Assembly: GCA_035455265.1 (NCBI GenBank)
Contig: DATIFK010000106.1
Coordinates: 1-27,728 of the forward strand
DNA length: 27,728 bases
Direction of reading: 5' to 3'
From: MGOM01 sp035455265
GTDB taxonomy: Bacteria; Chloroflexota; Anaerolineae; Anaerolineales; E44-bin32
Part shown: positions 1-7,672 of the stretch, in pieces
How the letters are laid out: each line of letters starts with the position of its first letter
How positions within the stretch are numbered: the stretch's first letter is position 1
The notes under the pieces: generated by a model
Database searches by the model: none
What the model was told of the DNA's origin: nothing
Seen by the model: only the letters and a program-made list of their open reading frames with translations
Position numbers and translations under genes: made by a program

Positions 1-253
1 GCTGACGAAGGAAGAGGGGGGCCGGCACAAGGCGTTCTTTTCGGGGTACCGGCCGCAGTTCTACATTCGGACGATGGACGTGACGGGGACGATCACGCTG
101 CCGGAGGGGGTGGAGATGGTGATGCCGGGGGACAGCGTGAATCTGACGGTGGAGTTGATCACGAACGTGGCGCTGGAGCAGGGGTCGAAGTTCGCCATCC
201 GCGAAGGCGGGCTGACGGTCGGCGCCGGCGTCATCACGGAGATCCTGGAGTAG
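1..253 (+). CDS. tuf: Elongation factor Tu, C-terminal part (5' end outside window)
   Basis: This is the last 83 codons of EF-Tu, the GTPase that delivers aminoacyl-tRNA to the ribosome. The frame enters at base 2 and stops at TAG 251-253. The visible part is the domain III beta-barrel, with the family signature GGRHKAFFSGYRPQFYIRT, then GDSVNLTVELI and the closing FAIREGGLTVGAGVITEILE. rpsJ starts 4 bases after the stop, the usual tuf-rpsJ link of a str/S10 operon. Codon use is odd: Thr is always ACG, Gly mostly GGG and Val mostly GTG until the last 20 codons, whereas the following genes prefer C-ending codons. Confidence 0.97.
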   Translation, partial: LTKEEGGRHKAFFSGYRPQFYIRTMDVTGTITLPEGVEMVMPGDSVNLTVELITNVALEQGSKFAIREGGLTVGAGVITEILE

Positions 254-257
254 CCGC

Positions 258-566
258 ATGGCGAAGCAGAAGATCCGCATCCGACTCAAGGCCTACGATC
301 ACCGCGTGCTGGATCAGTCGGCGCAGCGGATCGTCGAGACGGCCGAACGCACCGGCGCCAAGGTGGTCGGCCCGGTGCCGCTGCCGACTCGGCTGGAACG
401 CTTCACCGTGCGGCGTTCGACGTTCATCGACAAGGATTCGCACGAGCACTTCGAGATCCGCACGCACAAGCGGCTGATCGACGTGCTCGAGCCCGACACG
501 AAGACGATCGACACCTTGATGAGGTTGAACCTGCCGGCGGGTGTAGATATCGAGATCAAGATCTGA
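258..566 (+). CDS. rpsJ: 30S ribosomal protein S10 (NusE)
   Basis: S10 binds 16S rRNA in the 30S head and, as NusE, also pairs with NusB and NusG in antitermination. The 102-residue product is full length. It opens with KQKIRIRLKAYDHRVLD and contains PVPLPTRLERFTVRRS and the FEIRTHKRLIDVLEP segment typical of the family. ATG 258 is preceded by GGAG at 247-250, inside the tuf stop region. It is the first gene of the S10 block, but it is separated from rplC by an unusual 216-base gap holding an inverted repeat and a foldable leader. Confidence 0.98.
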   Translation: MAKQKIRIRLKAYDHRVLDQSAQRIVETAERTGAKVVGPVPLPTRLERFTVRRSTFIDKDSHEHFEIRTHKRLIDVLEPDTKTIDTLMRLNLPAGVDIEIKI

Positions 567-571
567 AAGAC

Positions 572-644
<73 letters not shown>

Positions 645-657
645 GAGGTGGGGCAAG

Positions 658-758
658 CGCCCGCCTGGAGGTGGTTGGCCGAGGGGCGAGACCTCCTCCG
701 ATGGGCGGACTACCCTGCGAACGGGGATGATGCAGCCAGGCCCGGCTGACAGTCCCGT
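658..758 (+). promoter_or_regulatory. Candidate structured mRNA leader of rplC
   Basis: Two nested stem-loops can be drawn. The first pairs CGCCC 658-662 with GGGCG 703-707 and, inside it, GGAGGT 667-672 with ACCTCC 691-696. The second pairs ACGGG 721-725 with CCCGT 754-758 and, inside it, CAGCC 733-737 with GGCTG 744-748. The block ends about 12 bases before the rplC ribosome-binding site, as expected for an r-protein autoregulatory leader. No known Rfam leader was recognised, so the function is inferred from position and foldability only. Confidence 0.4.
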
Positions 759-782
759 CAAGGACGTATGGGAGAAGAGATG

Positions 783-1412
783 ATGAAGGGGCTGATCGGA
801 AAGAAAGTCGGCATGACCCAGGTCTTCGACGACTCGGGGGCGGCTCAGCCCGTCACCCTCATCGAAGCCGGGCCATGTTTTGTCACCCAGGTCCGCCGCC
901 CGGAACGCGACGGCTATGCCGCCGTCCAGCTCGGATTCGGCGAGGCTCCGGCCAAGCGTCTGGCCGGCGGCGAACTCGGGCACCTGCAGCGCCTGCAACT
1001 CCCGGCGCTGCGCTACCTGCGCGAGTTTCGTCTCAAGGCAGAGGAGACCCTCAAAGAGGGCGACCAGCTGACGGTCGAGGTCTTCACGCCGGGCGACCGC
1101 GTCGACATCGTTGGGGTCAGCAAGGGCAAGGGGTTCCAGGGAGGGGTCAAGCGGCACCATTTCTCGGGCGGGCCGAAGACGCACGGCCAGTCGGACCGCC
1201 ATCGGGCCCCCGGCTCGCGCAGTTCCACCTCCACCCCGGGCCGGGTCTACAAGGGCTCGCGCGGCCCCGGGCACATGGGATCGGCGCGGGTCACGTCCCA
1301 GAATCTCCGCGTCCAGATGATTGACCGGGAGCACAACCTGCTCGGCGTGGCCGGAAGCGTTCCCGGCCCGCGCGGCGCGGTCGTGGTCATCCAGGAAGCA
1401 CGAAAGCAGTAA
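783..1412 (+). CDS. rplC: 50S ribosomal protein L3
   Basis: L3 is an early-assembly 23S rRNA-binding protein reaching toward the peptidyl-transferase centre. It opens MKGLIGKKVGMTQVF and carries GKGFQGGVKRHHFSGG near the middle and the GSRSSTSTPGRVYKG loop. ATG 783 gives 209 residues, the normal length, with GGAG 771-774 eight bases upstream. ATG 780 is equally in frame, and ATG 768 would add an atypical MGEE leader that overlaps the ribosome-binding site. rplD follows after 20 bases. Confidence 0.96.
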   Translation: MKGLIGKKVGMTQVFDDSGAAQPVTLIEAGPCFVTQVRRPERDGYAAVQLGFGEAPAKRLAGGELGHLQRLQLPALRYLREFRLKAEETLKEGDQLTVEVFTPGDRVDIVGVSKGKGFQGGVKRHHFSGGPKTHGQSDRHRAPGSRSSTSTPGRVYKGSRGPGHMGSARVTSQNLRVQMIDREHNLLGVAGSVPGPRGAVVVIQEARKQ

Positions 1413-1432
1413 GGGCAGGGAGCGATCCGGCG

Positions 1433-2056
1433 ATGAAAGTCGACGTCCTCAACATGGAAGGCCAGAAGGTGCGCACGGCGGAGTTGCCGTCGTCCATCTT
1501 CGAAGCCCCCGTCAAGCAGGACCTGATGCATCAGGCTTTGGTCCGCCAACTGGCCAACGCCCGGCTGGGCACGCACAAGACCAAGACGCGCGGCGAGGTT
1601 TCCGGCGGCGGGCGAAAGCCGTGGCGCCAGAAGGGCACCGGGCGGGCGCGGCAGGGCTCGACGCGTTCGCCGATCTGGGTCGGCGGCGGCAAGGCTCACA
1701 CGCCTCAGCCGCGCGACTACGCGCTGCGCATGCCGCGCAAGATGCGCCGGGCCGCGCTGCGCTCGGCCCTGTCGGCCAAGGCGGCTCAAAACGAGATCGT
1801 CGTGCTCGACGAACTGCGGCTGGAGCAGCCGCGCACCGGCGCGATGGCCAAGGCCCTGAAGGGGCTGGTGGGGGAAGCCTCGGCGTTGATCATCCTGCCG
1901 ACCAAGGACGAGGGCTTGCAGCGGACGGTGCGGAACCTCGATACCGCCAAGACCCTGCTGGCTCACTATCTCAACGTGCGCGACATCCTCGGCTATCAGC
2001 GGCTGATCCTGCCGTTGGGCGCCGTCGACGTCCTGCAGTCGTATCTCGGGGAGTAG
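1433..2056 (+). CDS. rplD: 50S ribosomal protein L4
   Basis: L4 (207 residues) binds 23S rRNA and lines the exit tunnel with its extended loop. That loop is visible as THKTKTRGEVSGGG followed by RKPWRQKGTGRARQGSTRSP. In many bacteria L4 is also the repressor of the S10 operon, which makes it the natural candidate ligand for the foldable leader upstream of rplC. The start at ATG 1433 lies behind GGGAGCG, and rplW begins 7 bases after the stop. Confidence 0.97.
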   Translation: MKVDVLNMEGQKVRTAELPSSIFEAPVKQDLMHQALVRQLANARLGTHKTKTRGEVSGGGRKPWRQKGTGRARQGSTRSPIWVGGGKAHTPQPRDYALRMPRKMRRAALRSALSAKAAQNEIVVLDELRLEQPRTGAMAKALKGLVGEASALIILPTKDEGLQRTVRNLDTAKTLLAHYLNVRDILGYQRLILPLGAVDVLQSYLGE

Positions 2057-2063
2057 GGCGACC

Positions 2064-2366
2064 ATGACCACTGTCTACGACATCCTGCGCCGCCCGATCG
2101 TCACCGAAAAATCGAACTTCCAGAGCAGCAAGCTGCACCAGTACGTGTTCGAAGTGGCGGGGGCGGCCACCAAGGCCCAGATCAAAGAGGCGATCGAGGC
2201 CATGTTCGACGTCAACGTCCGCAGGGTCAACGTGGTGCAGGCGCCGGCCAAGCGGTCGCGGCGCGGCCGCAGCCGCCAGCTGCGCATCCGCCGTTCGGCG
2301 ATCAAGAAGGCCGTCGTGACGTTGGCCGAGGGCCAGTCGATCGACGTCTTCGAAGGGGTGAAGTGA
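2064..2366 (+). CDS. rplW: 50S ribosomal protein L23
   Basis: L23 sits at the tunnel exit, where signal recognition particle and trigger factor dock. The 100-residue protein starts MTTVYDILRRPIVTEKS, the family signature. It continues with YVFEVAGAATKAQIKEAIE and the basic KRSRRGRSRQLRIRRS stretch. Its TGA overlaps the rplB start by one base (TGATG), so the two are probably translationally coupled. Confidence 0.97.
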   Translation: MTTVYDILRRPIVTEKSNFQSSKLHQYVFEVAGAATKAQIKEAIEAMFDVNVRRVNVVQAPAKRSRRGRSRQLRIRRSAIKKAVVTLAEGQSIDVFEGVK

Positions 2367-3205
2367 TGGCGGTCAAGATCTACAAGCCCACCTCGCCCGG
2401 CCGGCGGGGAATGTCGGGGGCGACATTCGAGGAGATCACCCGCGATCGCCCGGAGCGGTCGCTGCTGGTGCCGAAGAAGCGCCACGGCGGGCGGAACTCC
2501 TACGGGCGGGTCACGGTGCGACATCGCGGCGGCGGCCAGCGACGGCATGTGCGCCTGGTGGATTTCAAGCGCGACAAGCGCGGGGTTGCGGCGCGGGTCG
2601 CCGCCATCGAGTACGACCCGAACCGCTCGGCGCGCGTGGCGCTGCTGCATTACGGCGACGGCGAGAAGCGCTACATCGTCGCCCCGCTGGGCCTGCAAGT
2701 CGGCGACGCCGTCATGGCCGGCCCGCAGGCCGAGGTCCGTCCGGGCAACAGCCTGCCGCTGGCCAACATCCCGCTGGGGACGCTGATCCACAACATCGAG
2801 CTGCGCGAGGGCCGCGGCGGCCAGTTGGTGCGCTCGGCCGGCACGGCGGCGCAGGTGCTCGGCAAGGAAGGCGCGTTCGCGGCGGTACGTCTGCCGTCGG
2901 GCGAGGTGCGCCGGGTCCCACAGACGTGTTACGCCACGATCGGCGAAGTGGGGAACCCGGACCACGGCAACATCAAACTCGGCAAGGCCGGCCGGAAGCG
3001 ACACCTGGGCATCCGCCCGACGGTGCGCGGCTCGGCGATGTCGCCGCGCGATCACCCTCACGGCGGCGGCGAAGGACGTCAACCGATCGGGTTGCCCGGT
3101 CCGAAGAGCCCGTGGGGAAGGCCGACGCTGGGCTACAAGACCCGGCGCAACAAGCGCAGCAATATGTACATCCTGCGTCGGCGCTCTCGCCGGCGGCGCG
3201 GTTAG
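2366..3205 (+). CDS. rplB: 50S ribosomal protein L2
   Basis: L2 (279 residues) is a primary 23S rRNA binder needed for subunit joining and peptidyl transfer. The conserved C-terminal segment GSAMSPRDHPHGGGEGRQ, with the functionally important His, is intact. The basic end SPWGRPTLGYKTRRNKRS is also typical. ATG 2366 is chosen over GTG 2363 because MAVKIYKPTSPGRRG is the family start and it gives the one-base overlap with rplW. Confidence 0.97.
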   Translation: MAVKIYKPTSPGRRGMSGATFEEITRDRPERSLLVPKKRHGGRNSYGRVTVRHRGGGQRRHVRLVDFKRDKRGVAARVAAIEYDPNRSARVALLHYGDGEKRYIVAPLGLQVGDAVMAGPQAEVRPGNSLPLANIPLGTLIHNIELREGRGGQLVRSAGTAAQVLGKEGAFAAVRLPSGEVRRVPQTCYATIGEVGNPDHGNIKLGKAGRKRHLGIRPTVRGSAMSPRDHPHGGGEGRQPIGLPGPKSPWGRPTLGYKTRRNKRSNMYILRRRSRRRRG

Positions 3206-3224
3206 GCAGGGAGGCTGAGAAACG

Positions 3225-3530
3225 ATGTCCCGATCCCTGAAGAAGGGCCCGTACGTCAACCCGAAGCTCCTCAAAAAGATCGAGGAGATGAACCAACGCG
3301 GCGAGAAGAAGGTCGTGCGCACGTGGAGCCGGGCGAGCACGGTCTTCCCGCAAATGGTGGGTCACACCGTGGCGGTGCACGACGGCCGGCGCCATGTGCC
3401 GATCTACATCACCGAGAACATGGTGGGCCACAAGCTGGGCGAGTTCGCCCCGACGCGCACCTTCCGCGGGCACTCGACGCACGTCGACAAGACGACCGAG
3501 GCGGTCCCGACCTCGGAGCCGGCGGCCTGA
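3225..3530 (+). CDS. rpsS: 30S ribosomal protein S19
   Basis: S19 forms the 30S head with S13 and contacts the A-site finger. The 101-residue product has the full signatures SRSLKKGPYVNPKLLKK, WSRASTVFPQMVGHTVAVH and ENMVGHKLGEFAPTRTFRGH. It is slightly longer than the common 92-95 residues because of an acidic and Ala-rich tail. GGGAGG lies just upstream of ATG 3225, and rplV starts one base after the stop. Confidence 0.97.
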   Translation: MSRSLKKGPYVNPKLLKKIEEMNQRGEKKVVRTWSRASTVFPQMVGHTVAVHDGRRHVPIYITENMVGHKLGEFAPTRTFRGHSTHVDKTTEAVPTSEPAA

Positions 3531-3531
3531 C

Positions 3532-3891
3532 ATGGCGACCGAAGGCGACATTCGGGCGCGCGCCCGGTTCGTCCTGCAGGCGCCCCAGAAGGTGCGGGTG
3601 GTGATCGACCTGGTGCGCGGCAAGCCGGCGACCGAAGCCCTGGAGCTGCTGCGCTACACGCCCAAGGCGGCGGCCGGGCCGGTGGCCAAGGTCCTGCGCT
3701 CGGCCGTGGCCAACGCCGAGCAGAACTTCGGCCTCAGCCGGGACGATCTGGTAGTCGATCAGATCTGGGCCGACGAAGGCCCGACCCGGCGCTGGCGGCG
3801 TTTCGGCGCGCGCGGCCGCTTCAAGCCGATCCTGCGTCGAAGCTCGCACATCACGGTCATCCTGCGCCCGCGGGCGCAGGCACCGAGTTAG
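3532..3891 (+). CDS. rplV: 50S ribosomal protein L22
   Basis: L22 (119 residues) binds all domains of 23S rRNA, and its hairpin narrows the exit tunnel. Visible are APQKVRVVIDLVRGKPATEAL, the globular ANAEQNFGLSRDDLVV part and the tunnel-loop region GPTRRWRRFGARGRF. ATG 3532 lies one base after the rpsS stop and gives the normal family length. The open frame runs further upstream, but only as an out-of-frame shadow inside rpsS. Confidence 0.96.
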   Translation: MATEGDIRARARFVLQAPQKVRVVIDLVRGKPATEALELLRYTPKAAAGPVAKVLRSAVANAEQNFGLSRDDLVVDQIWADEGPTRRWRRFGARGRFKPILRRSSHITVILRPRAQAPS

Positions 3892-3904
3892 GGAAGGAGC
3901 AGGT

Positions 3905-4579
3905 ATGGGTCGCAAGGTCCATCCGATCGGCTACCGGCTGAACATCAACAAGACCTGGACGTCGCGCTGGTATGCCGAACCGAGCAAGTACGCCGATCAG
4001 CTGCACGGGGATCGCGCCATACGCAATCTGGTGGCGAAGATGCTTCCCCAGGCGGGCATCTCCGGCGTCGACATCGAGCGCTTCCCGAACAGCGTGCATG
4101 TGACGGTCAACACGGCCAAGCCGGGGATCGTCATCGGGCGCAAGGGTGCGAGTGTCAAGGACCTGAGGCGCCAGGTGGAAGAGCTGACGGGCACCAAGGT
4201 CAAGCTCGACATTCACGAGATCAAAGAGCCCGATCTCGAGGCGCGGCTTGTGGCCGACAACATTGCCAACCAGCTGACGCGCCGCATCAGCCACCGTCGG
4301 GCAATGCAACGTGCCGTCGCCCAATCGATGCGGCAGGGGGCCAAGGGCATCAAGGTCATGTGCGCCGGCCGCCTGTCGGGCATCGAGATGGCGCGGCGCG
4401 AATGGATGCGCGAGGGCCGCGTGCCGGCGCAAACGCTGCGCGCCGACATCGATTTCGCCAAGGCGGAAGCCCTGACGACCTACGGACGGATCGGCGTCAA
4501 GGTCTGGATCTATCGTGGCGACACCAAGCCGGAGGCGCTGGAGCAGCCCGAGGCCACGGACGTTTACGTCAGCGAGTAG
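3905..4579 (+). CDS. rpsC: 30S ribosomal protein S3
   Basis: S3 (224 residues) lies at the mRNA entry site and has helicase-like function with S4 and S5. It starts GRKVHPIGYRLNINKTW, has the KH domain core GIVIGRKGASVKDLRRQVEE, and the C-terminal domain segment AGRLSGIEMARREWMREGRV. GGAAGGAG (3892-3899) precedes ATG 3905 at good spacing. An 83-base gap with small GC palindromes follows. Confidence 0.97.
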   Translation: MGRKVHPIGYRLNINKTWTSRWYAEPSKYADQLHGDRAIRNLVAKMLPQAGISGVDIERFPNSVHVTVNTAKPGIVIGRKGASVKDLRRQVEELTGTKVKLDIHEIKEPDLEARLVADNIANQLTRRISHRRAMQRAVAQSMRQGAKGIKVMCAGRLSGIEMARREWMREGRVPAQTLRADIDFAKAEALTTYGRIGVKVWIYRGDTKPEALEQPEATDVYVSE

Positions 4580-4585
4580 CCCCGC

Positions 4586-4637
4586 GGCCCGCGTGGATGG
4601 GCCATGACGAGGACCGCGAGGTAACCGGCGCGCCGGT
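4586..4637. other. GC-rich palindromes in the rpsC-rplP gap
   Basis: GGCCC 4586-4590 can pair with GGGCC 4599-4603. ACCGGCGCGCCGGT at 4624-4637 is a perfect 14-base palindrome. No promoter is evident. These may stabilise or process the mRNA between rpsC and rplP, but nothing specific can be assigned. Confidence 0.35.
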
Positions 4638-4662
4638 GGGACCGGCGCCGATGGAGTGAAGG

Positions 4663-5088
4663 ATGCTCTTTCCGAAGCGCGTCAAATGGCGAAAGCAGAG
4701 CCGGGGCCGGATGAAGGGCCAGGAAAGCCGCGGCGTCGACGTGTCGTTCGGCGAGTACGGGCTGCAGGCGCTCGAGCCGGGGTGGGTCACGGCACGCCAG
4801 ATCGAAGCCGCCCGGCGCTCGCTGGTGCGCTACATGAAGCGTCGCGGCAAGGTCTGGATCCGCATCTTTCCGGACAAGCCGGTGACGCAGAAGCCGGCGG
4901 AGACCCGCATGGGCAAAGGCAAGGGCGCCGTCGATCACTGGGTGGCGGTGGTCAAGCCGGGGCGGATCATGATCGAGCTCTCCGGCCTGCCGCACGACGC
5001 GGCGCGCGAAGCGTTGCGCCTGGCTTCGCACAAGTTCGCCATCAAGACGCGCTTCCTCGAGCGCCTCGAAACCAAGGGCGGGGAGTAG
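4663..5088 (+). CDS. rplP: 50S ribosomal protein L16
   Basis: L16 (141 residues) binds near the A-site of the 50S subunit. The start MLFPKRVKWRKQSRGRMKG and the conserved core MGKGKGAVDHWVAVVKPGR are unmistakable, and the length is normal. The Arg that is a hydroxylation target in some bacteria lies in this conserved core region. A GGAGTGAAGG site precedes ATG 4663. rpmC starts 3 bases after the stop. Confidence 0.97.
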   Translation: MLFPKRVKWRKQSRGRMKGQESRGVDVSFGEYGLQALEPGWVTARQIEAARRSLVRYMKRRGKVWIRIFPDKPVTQKPAETRMGKGKGAVDHWVAVVKPGRIMIELSGLPHDAAREALRLASHKFAIKTRFLERLETKGGE

Positions 5089-5091
5089 GCC

Positions 5092-5307
5092 ATGAAGGCA
5101 GAAGAGATTCGCGCCCTGGGCCCGGACGAGATCCGCGCCCGCCTGGATGAGGCGCGCGAAGGCTACTTCAAGCTGCGCTTCCAGTTCTCGACGGGCCAGC
5201 TGAAGGACACCGCCCGCCTGCGGCGGGCACGCCGGGAGGTGGCCCGCCTGGCCACGATCCTGCAGGAACGCCAGGCCGGCGTCGAGGCCGAAGGGAGGCA
5301 GGCGTGA
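5092..5307 (+). CDS. rpmC: 50S ribosomal protein L29
   Basis: L29 (71 residues) is a small helical protein next to L23 at the tunnel exit. It opens MKAEEIRALGPDEIRARLDEA, a two-helix protein with the hallmark FKLRFQFSTGQLKDTARLR. The tail is Glu- and Ala-rich. Its TGA overlaps the GTG start of rpsQ (GTGA), indicating translational coupling. Confidence 0.95.
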   Translation: MKAEEIRALGPDEIRARLDEAREGYFKLRFQFSTGQLKDTARLRRARREVARLATILQERQAGVEAEGRQA

Positions 5308-5630
5308 GCAATCAACGTCGTCGGATGACGGGCGTCGTCACCCGCGCCAAGCTGACGAAGACGGTCACGGTGCGCGTCGATCACACCTACCGCCATCCGC
5401 TGTACCAGAAAGTCGTCCGGCGCAGCCGGCAGTACCTGGTGCACGATGAGCTCGGCTGCCAGCCGGGCGACCGGGTGCAGATTCTGGAGAGCCGGCCGCT
5501 GTCGCGGCGCAAGCGTTGGGCGGTGGAGACCATCCTGCGGCGGGCGACGGCGGCCGAAGTCGCCGCCAGCCAGCAGGACATCGTCGACCCGGTGGTGACG
5601 CCAGCCCCGTCGGAGGAAGGTGCGGGATGA
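5304..5630 (+). CDS. rpsQ: 30S ribosomal protein S17
   Basis: S17 is a primary 16S rRNA binder with an OB-fold. The core GVVTRAKLTKTVTVRVDH followed by HPLYQKVVRRSRQYLVHDE is diagnostic. The start is GTG 5304, overlapping rpmC, with AAGGGAGG (5291-5298) upstream. At 108 residues it is about 20 longer than usual. The extra part is an Ala/Pro/Glu-rich tail ending SEEGAG, probably disordered. Confidence 0.95.
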   Translation: MSNQRRRMTGVVTRAKLTKTVTVRVDHTYRHPLYQKVVRRSRQYLVHDELGCQPGDRVQILESRPLSRRKRWAVETILRRATAAEVAASQQDIVDPVVTPAPSEEGAG

Positions 5631-5661
5631 TCGCGCTTCGCGCACCTGTCCCGGCCGTCTC

Positions 5662-5682
5662 GCCCCGGCGGGCCGCCGGGGC
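5662..5682. other. GC hairpin in the rpsQ-rplN gap
   Basis: GCCCCGGCGG (5662-5671) and CCGCCGGGGC (5673-5682) are exact reverse complements around one base, so at least an 8-base stem with a short loop can form. It sits in a 133-base gap with no recognisable gene. No T-run follows, so it is not a clear terminator. It may be an mRNA processing or regulatory structure ahead of rplN. Confidence 0.4.
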
Positions 5683-5763
5683 TTGCGGCCCGAACGGGGT
5701 GTCCTTCGGGATCCCTACGGGGACGCCGCGGCCTGCCGCAACGACCGGAAGGAGGGCCGCGGG

Positions 5764-6135
5764 ATGATCCAGCACGAAACCCGCCTCAAGGTCGCCGACA
5801 ACACCGGAGGCCGCGAGCTTCTGGTCATCCATGTCATGGGCGGGTCGCGCCGTCGCTACGGGTACATCGGCGACGTCGTGGTGGCCACGGTCAAGTCGGC
5901 GGCTCCGCACGGGGCGGTCAAGAAGAGCGAGGTCGTCAAGGCGGTGATCGTCCGCACGGCGAAGGAGTTCCGCCGCGAGGACGGCTCGTACATCCGCTTC
6001 GACGACAACGCCGCCGTCATCCTCGACGCCGACGGGATCAACCCGAAGGGCACGCGCATCTTCGGGCCGGTGGCGCGTGAGTTGCGCGAGAAGGGTTTCA
6101 CCAAGATCGTTTCCCTGGCGCCGGAAGTGCTGTAG
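5764..6135 (+). CDS. rplN: 50S ribosomal protein L14
   Basis: L14 (123 residues) lies at the subunit interface, touches 16S helix 14 and is the docking site for RsfS. Signatures are MIQHETRLKVADNTGGREL at the start, VIVRTAKEFRREDGSYIRFD in the middle and GTRIFGPVARELREKGFTKI at the end. ATG 5764 gives the exact family length and follows GGAAGGAGGG (5747-5756) at 7 bases. rplX follows after 15 bases. Confidence 0.97.
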   Translation: MIQHETRLKVADNTGGRELLVIHVMGGSRRRYGYIGDVVVATVKSAAPHGAVKKSEVVKAVIVRTAKEFRREDGSYIRFDDNAAVILDADGINPKGTRIFGPVARELREKGFTKIVSLAPEVL

Positions 6136-6150
6136 GCGGAGGCAGGAGCC

Positions 6151-6471
6151 GTGAAGATCAAGAAGGGCGATACCGTGGAAGTGATCAGCGGGCGCGACAA
6201 GGGAGCCCGCGGGGAAGTGCTGCGCACGATCCCGCAGGGCGAGCGCCTGGTGGTGCAAGGTGTGAACGTGCGCAAGAAGCACCAGCGCCAGGTACAGGCC
6301 GGCGGGCGCTCGATGAATCCGGGCATCATCCAGTTCGAGGCGCCGCTGGCGGCTTCGAAGGTCATGCTGGTCTGCCCCAAGTGCGGTCAACTGGCGCGCG
6401 TGAGCATCACCCGCGCCACGGGCAAGGCGCAGCGCGTCTGCAAGAAGTGCGCTGAGACGATCGACGCCTGA
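6151..6471 (+). CDS. rplX: 50S ribosomal protein L24, zinc-type
   Basis: L24 starts 50S assembly by binding the 5' end of 23S rRNA. The KOW motif KKGDTVEVISGRDKGARGEV occupies residues 4-23. A C-terminal Cys4 site (C75, C78, C97, C100) marks the C+ form of the protein. GTG 6151 follows GGAGGCAGGAG. The stop overlaps the rplE ATG by one base. The length of 106 is normal. Confidence 0.96.
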   Translation: MKIKKGDTVEVISGRDKGARGEVLRTIPQGERLVVQGVNVRKKHQRQVQAGGRSMNPGIIQFEAPLAASKVMLVCPKCGQLARVSITRATGKAQRVCKKCAETIDA

Positions 6472-7040
6472 TGGGGAATACGGACGGACCGATGAGCCAT
6501 TATCTGAGAGAACGCTACGACCGGGAGATCGCTCCAGCCCTGAAGAAGGACCTGGGGCTGAAGAGTTTGATGCAGATCCCCCGGTTGGAGAAGATCATCG
6601 TCAACGTCGGCGTGGGCGAAGCGCTCGACAATGCCAAGGCGCTCGACTCGGCGGTCGACGACATCACCGTCATCACCGGCCAGAAGCCGGTCGTGACGAA
6701 GGCGCGCAAGAGCATTTCGAATTTCAAGCTGCGCGAGGGCCGCGCCATCGGGCTCAAAGTGACGCTGCGGGGCGAGCGCATGTGGTCGTTCTTCGACCGC
6801 CTGGTCAACGTCGCCCTGCCGCGCACACGTGACTTCCGGGGCGTGTCGCCCAACAGCTTCGACGGGCGCGGCAACTACACGCTGGGCATTCGCGAGCAGC
6901 TGATCTTCCCCGAGATCGTCTATGACAAGATCGACAAGATCCGGGGCTTCGAAGTGACGGTCGTGACGACGGCGCCCGACGACGCCCAGGCGCGGGCCTT
7001 GCTGCAGTTGCTGGGCATGCCCTTCCGGAAAGGCGAGTAA
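6471..7040 (+). CDS. rplE: 50S ribosomal protein L5
   Basis: L5 binds 5S rRNA with L18 and contacts P-site tRNA. Visible are SLMQIPRLEKIIVNVGVGEA, KPVVTKARKSISNFKLREG, and the C-terminal YTLGIREQLIFPEI. ATG 6471 overlaps the rplX stop and gives 189 residues. ATG 6492 gives 182, closer to the usual 179-180, and starts at the conserved HYLRERYDREI, so it may be the true start. Neither has a strong ribosome-binding site. Confidence 0.95.
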   Translation: MGNTDGPMSHYLRERYDREIAPALKKDLGLKSLMQIPRLEKIIVNVGVGEALDNAKALDSAVDDITVITGQKPVVTKARKSISNFKLREGRAIGLKVTLRGERMWSFFDRLVNVALPRTRDFRGVSPNSFDGRGNYTLGIREQLIFPEIVYDKIDKIRGFEVTVVTTAPDDAQARALLQLLGMPFRKGE

Positions 7041-7223
7041 ATGGCCAAGACCTCGATCATCATTCGCGAGACACGCCGCAAGTACAAGGTCCAGGTGCGC
7101 CACCGCTGCCGGATCTGCGGCCGCCCGCGCGGCTACATCCGGCGCTTTCAGCTGTGCCGCATCTGCTTCCGCGAACAGGCCCTGCAGGGGAACATCCCCG
7201 GCGTGGTCAAGTCGTCGTGGTAG
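7041..7223 (+). CDS. rpsN: 30S ribosomal protein S14, type Z
   Basis: This is the short zinc-binding S14 (60 residues) that sits in the 30S head. Its four Cys (C23, C26, C39, C42) form two CxxC pairs, CRICGRPRGYIRRFQLCRIC, and it ends in the conserved GVVKSSW. ATG 7041 directly abuts the rplE stop. This type Z form is usual in Gram-positive and Chloroflexota spc operons, in contrast to the 100-residue zinc-free form. Confidence 0.97.
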   Translation: MAKTSIIIRETRRKYKVQVRHRCRICGRPRGYIRRFQLCRICFREQALQGNIPGVVKSSW

Positions 7224-7242
7224 GCGGCGGGAGGGGTAGTCG

Positions 7243-7656
7243 ATGAGCGTTACAGATCCGATCGCCGACCTGCTGACCCGCATCCGCAACGGGCTGCTGG
7301 CCGGCCACGCCACGATCTCGGTGCCGAGCTCGAAGATGAAGGCCGCCATTGTCGCCATCCTGAAGGAGGAGGGCTACATCGAGCATTTCGAAGTGGCCCC
7401 GGCGGAAGGCGAGGCGAGCCCGGTGCTGCGCATCCGGCTGAAGTACATCGGCGAGCGGCGCGAGAGGCGGCCGGTGATCACCGGCCTCAAGCGCGTCAGC
7501 CGGCCGGGCCGCCGCGTCTACAGCGGCAAGGGCGACATCCCCTGGGTGCGCTCGGGCATCGGCGTCGCCATCATGTCGACTCCCAAGGGAGTCATGACCG
7601 GGACGCGCGCCCGCCAGCTCGGCGTCGGCGGCGAAGTCCTGTGCCAGATCTGGTAG
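7243..7656 (+). CDS. rpsH: 30S ribosomal protein S8
   Basis: S8 binds the central domain of 16S rRNA and, in E. coli, also represses the spc operon. The product has 137 residues. It starts VTDPIADLLTRIRNGLLAGH, has ISVPSSKMKAAIVAILKEEGY, and ends with the signature RQLGVGGEVLCQIW. GGGAGGGG lies upstream of ATG 7243. rplF starts 16 bases later. Confidence 0.97.
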   Translation: MSVTDPIADLLTRIRNGLLAGHATISVPSSKMKAAIVAILKEEGYIEHFEVAPAEGEASPVLRIRLKYIGERRERRPVITGLKRVSRPGRRVYSGKGDIPWVRSGIGVAIMSTPKGVMTGTRARQLGVGGEVLCQIW

Positions 7657-7672
7657 GCGGGAGGAGGTAGGC

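Noticed and set aside
2075..3340. 421-codon open frame on the - strand
   Set aside because: Antisense to rplW, rplB and rpsS; no family resemblance.
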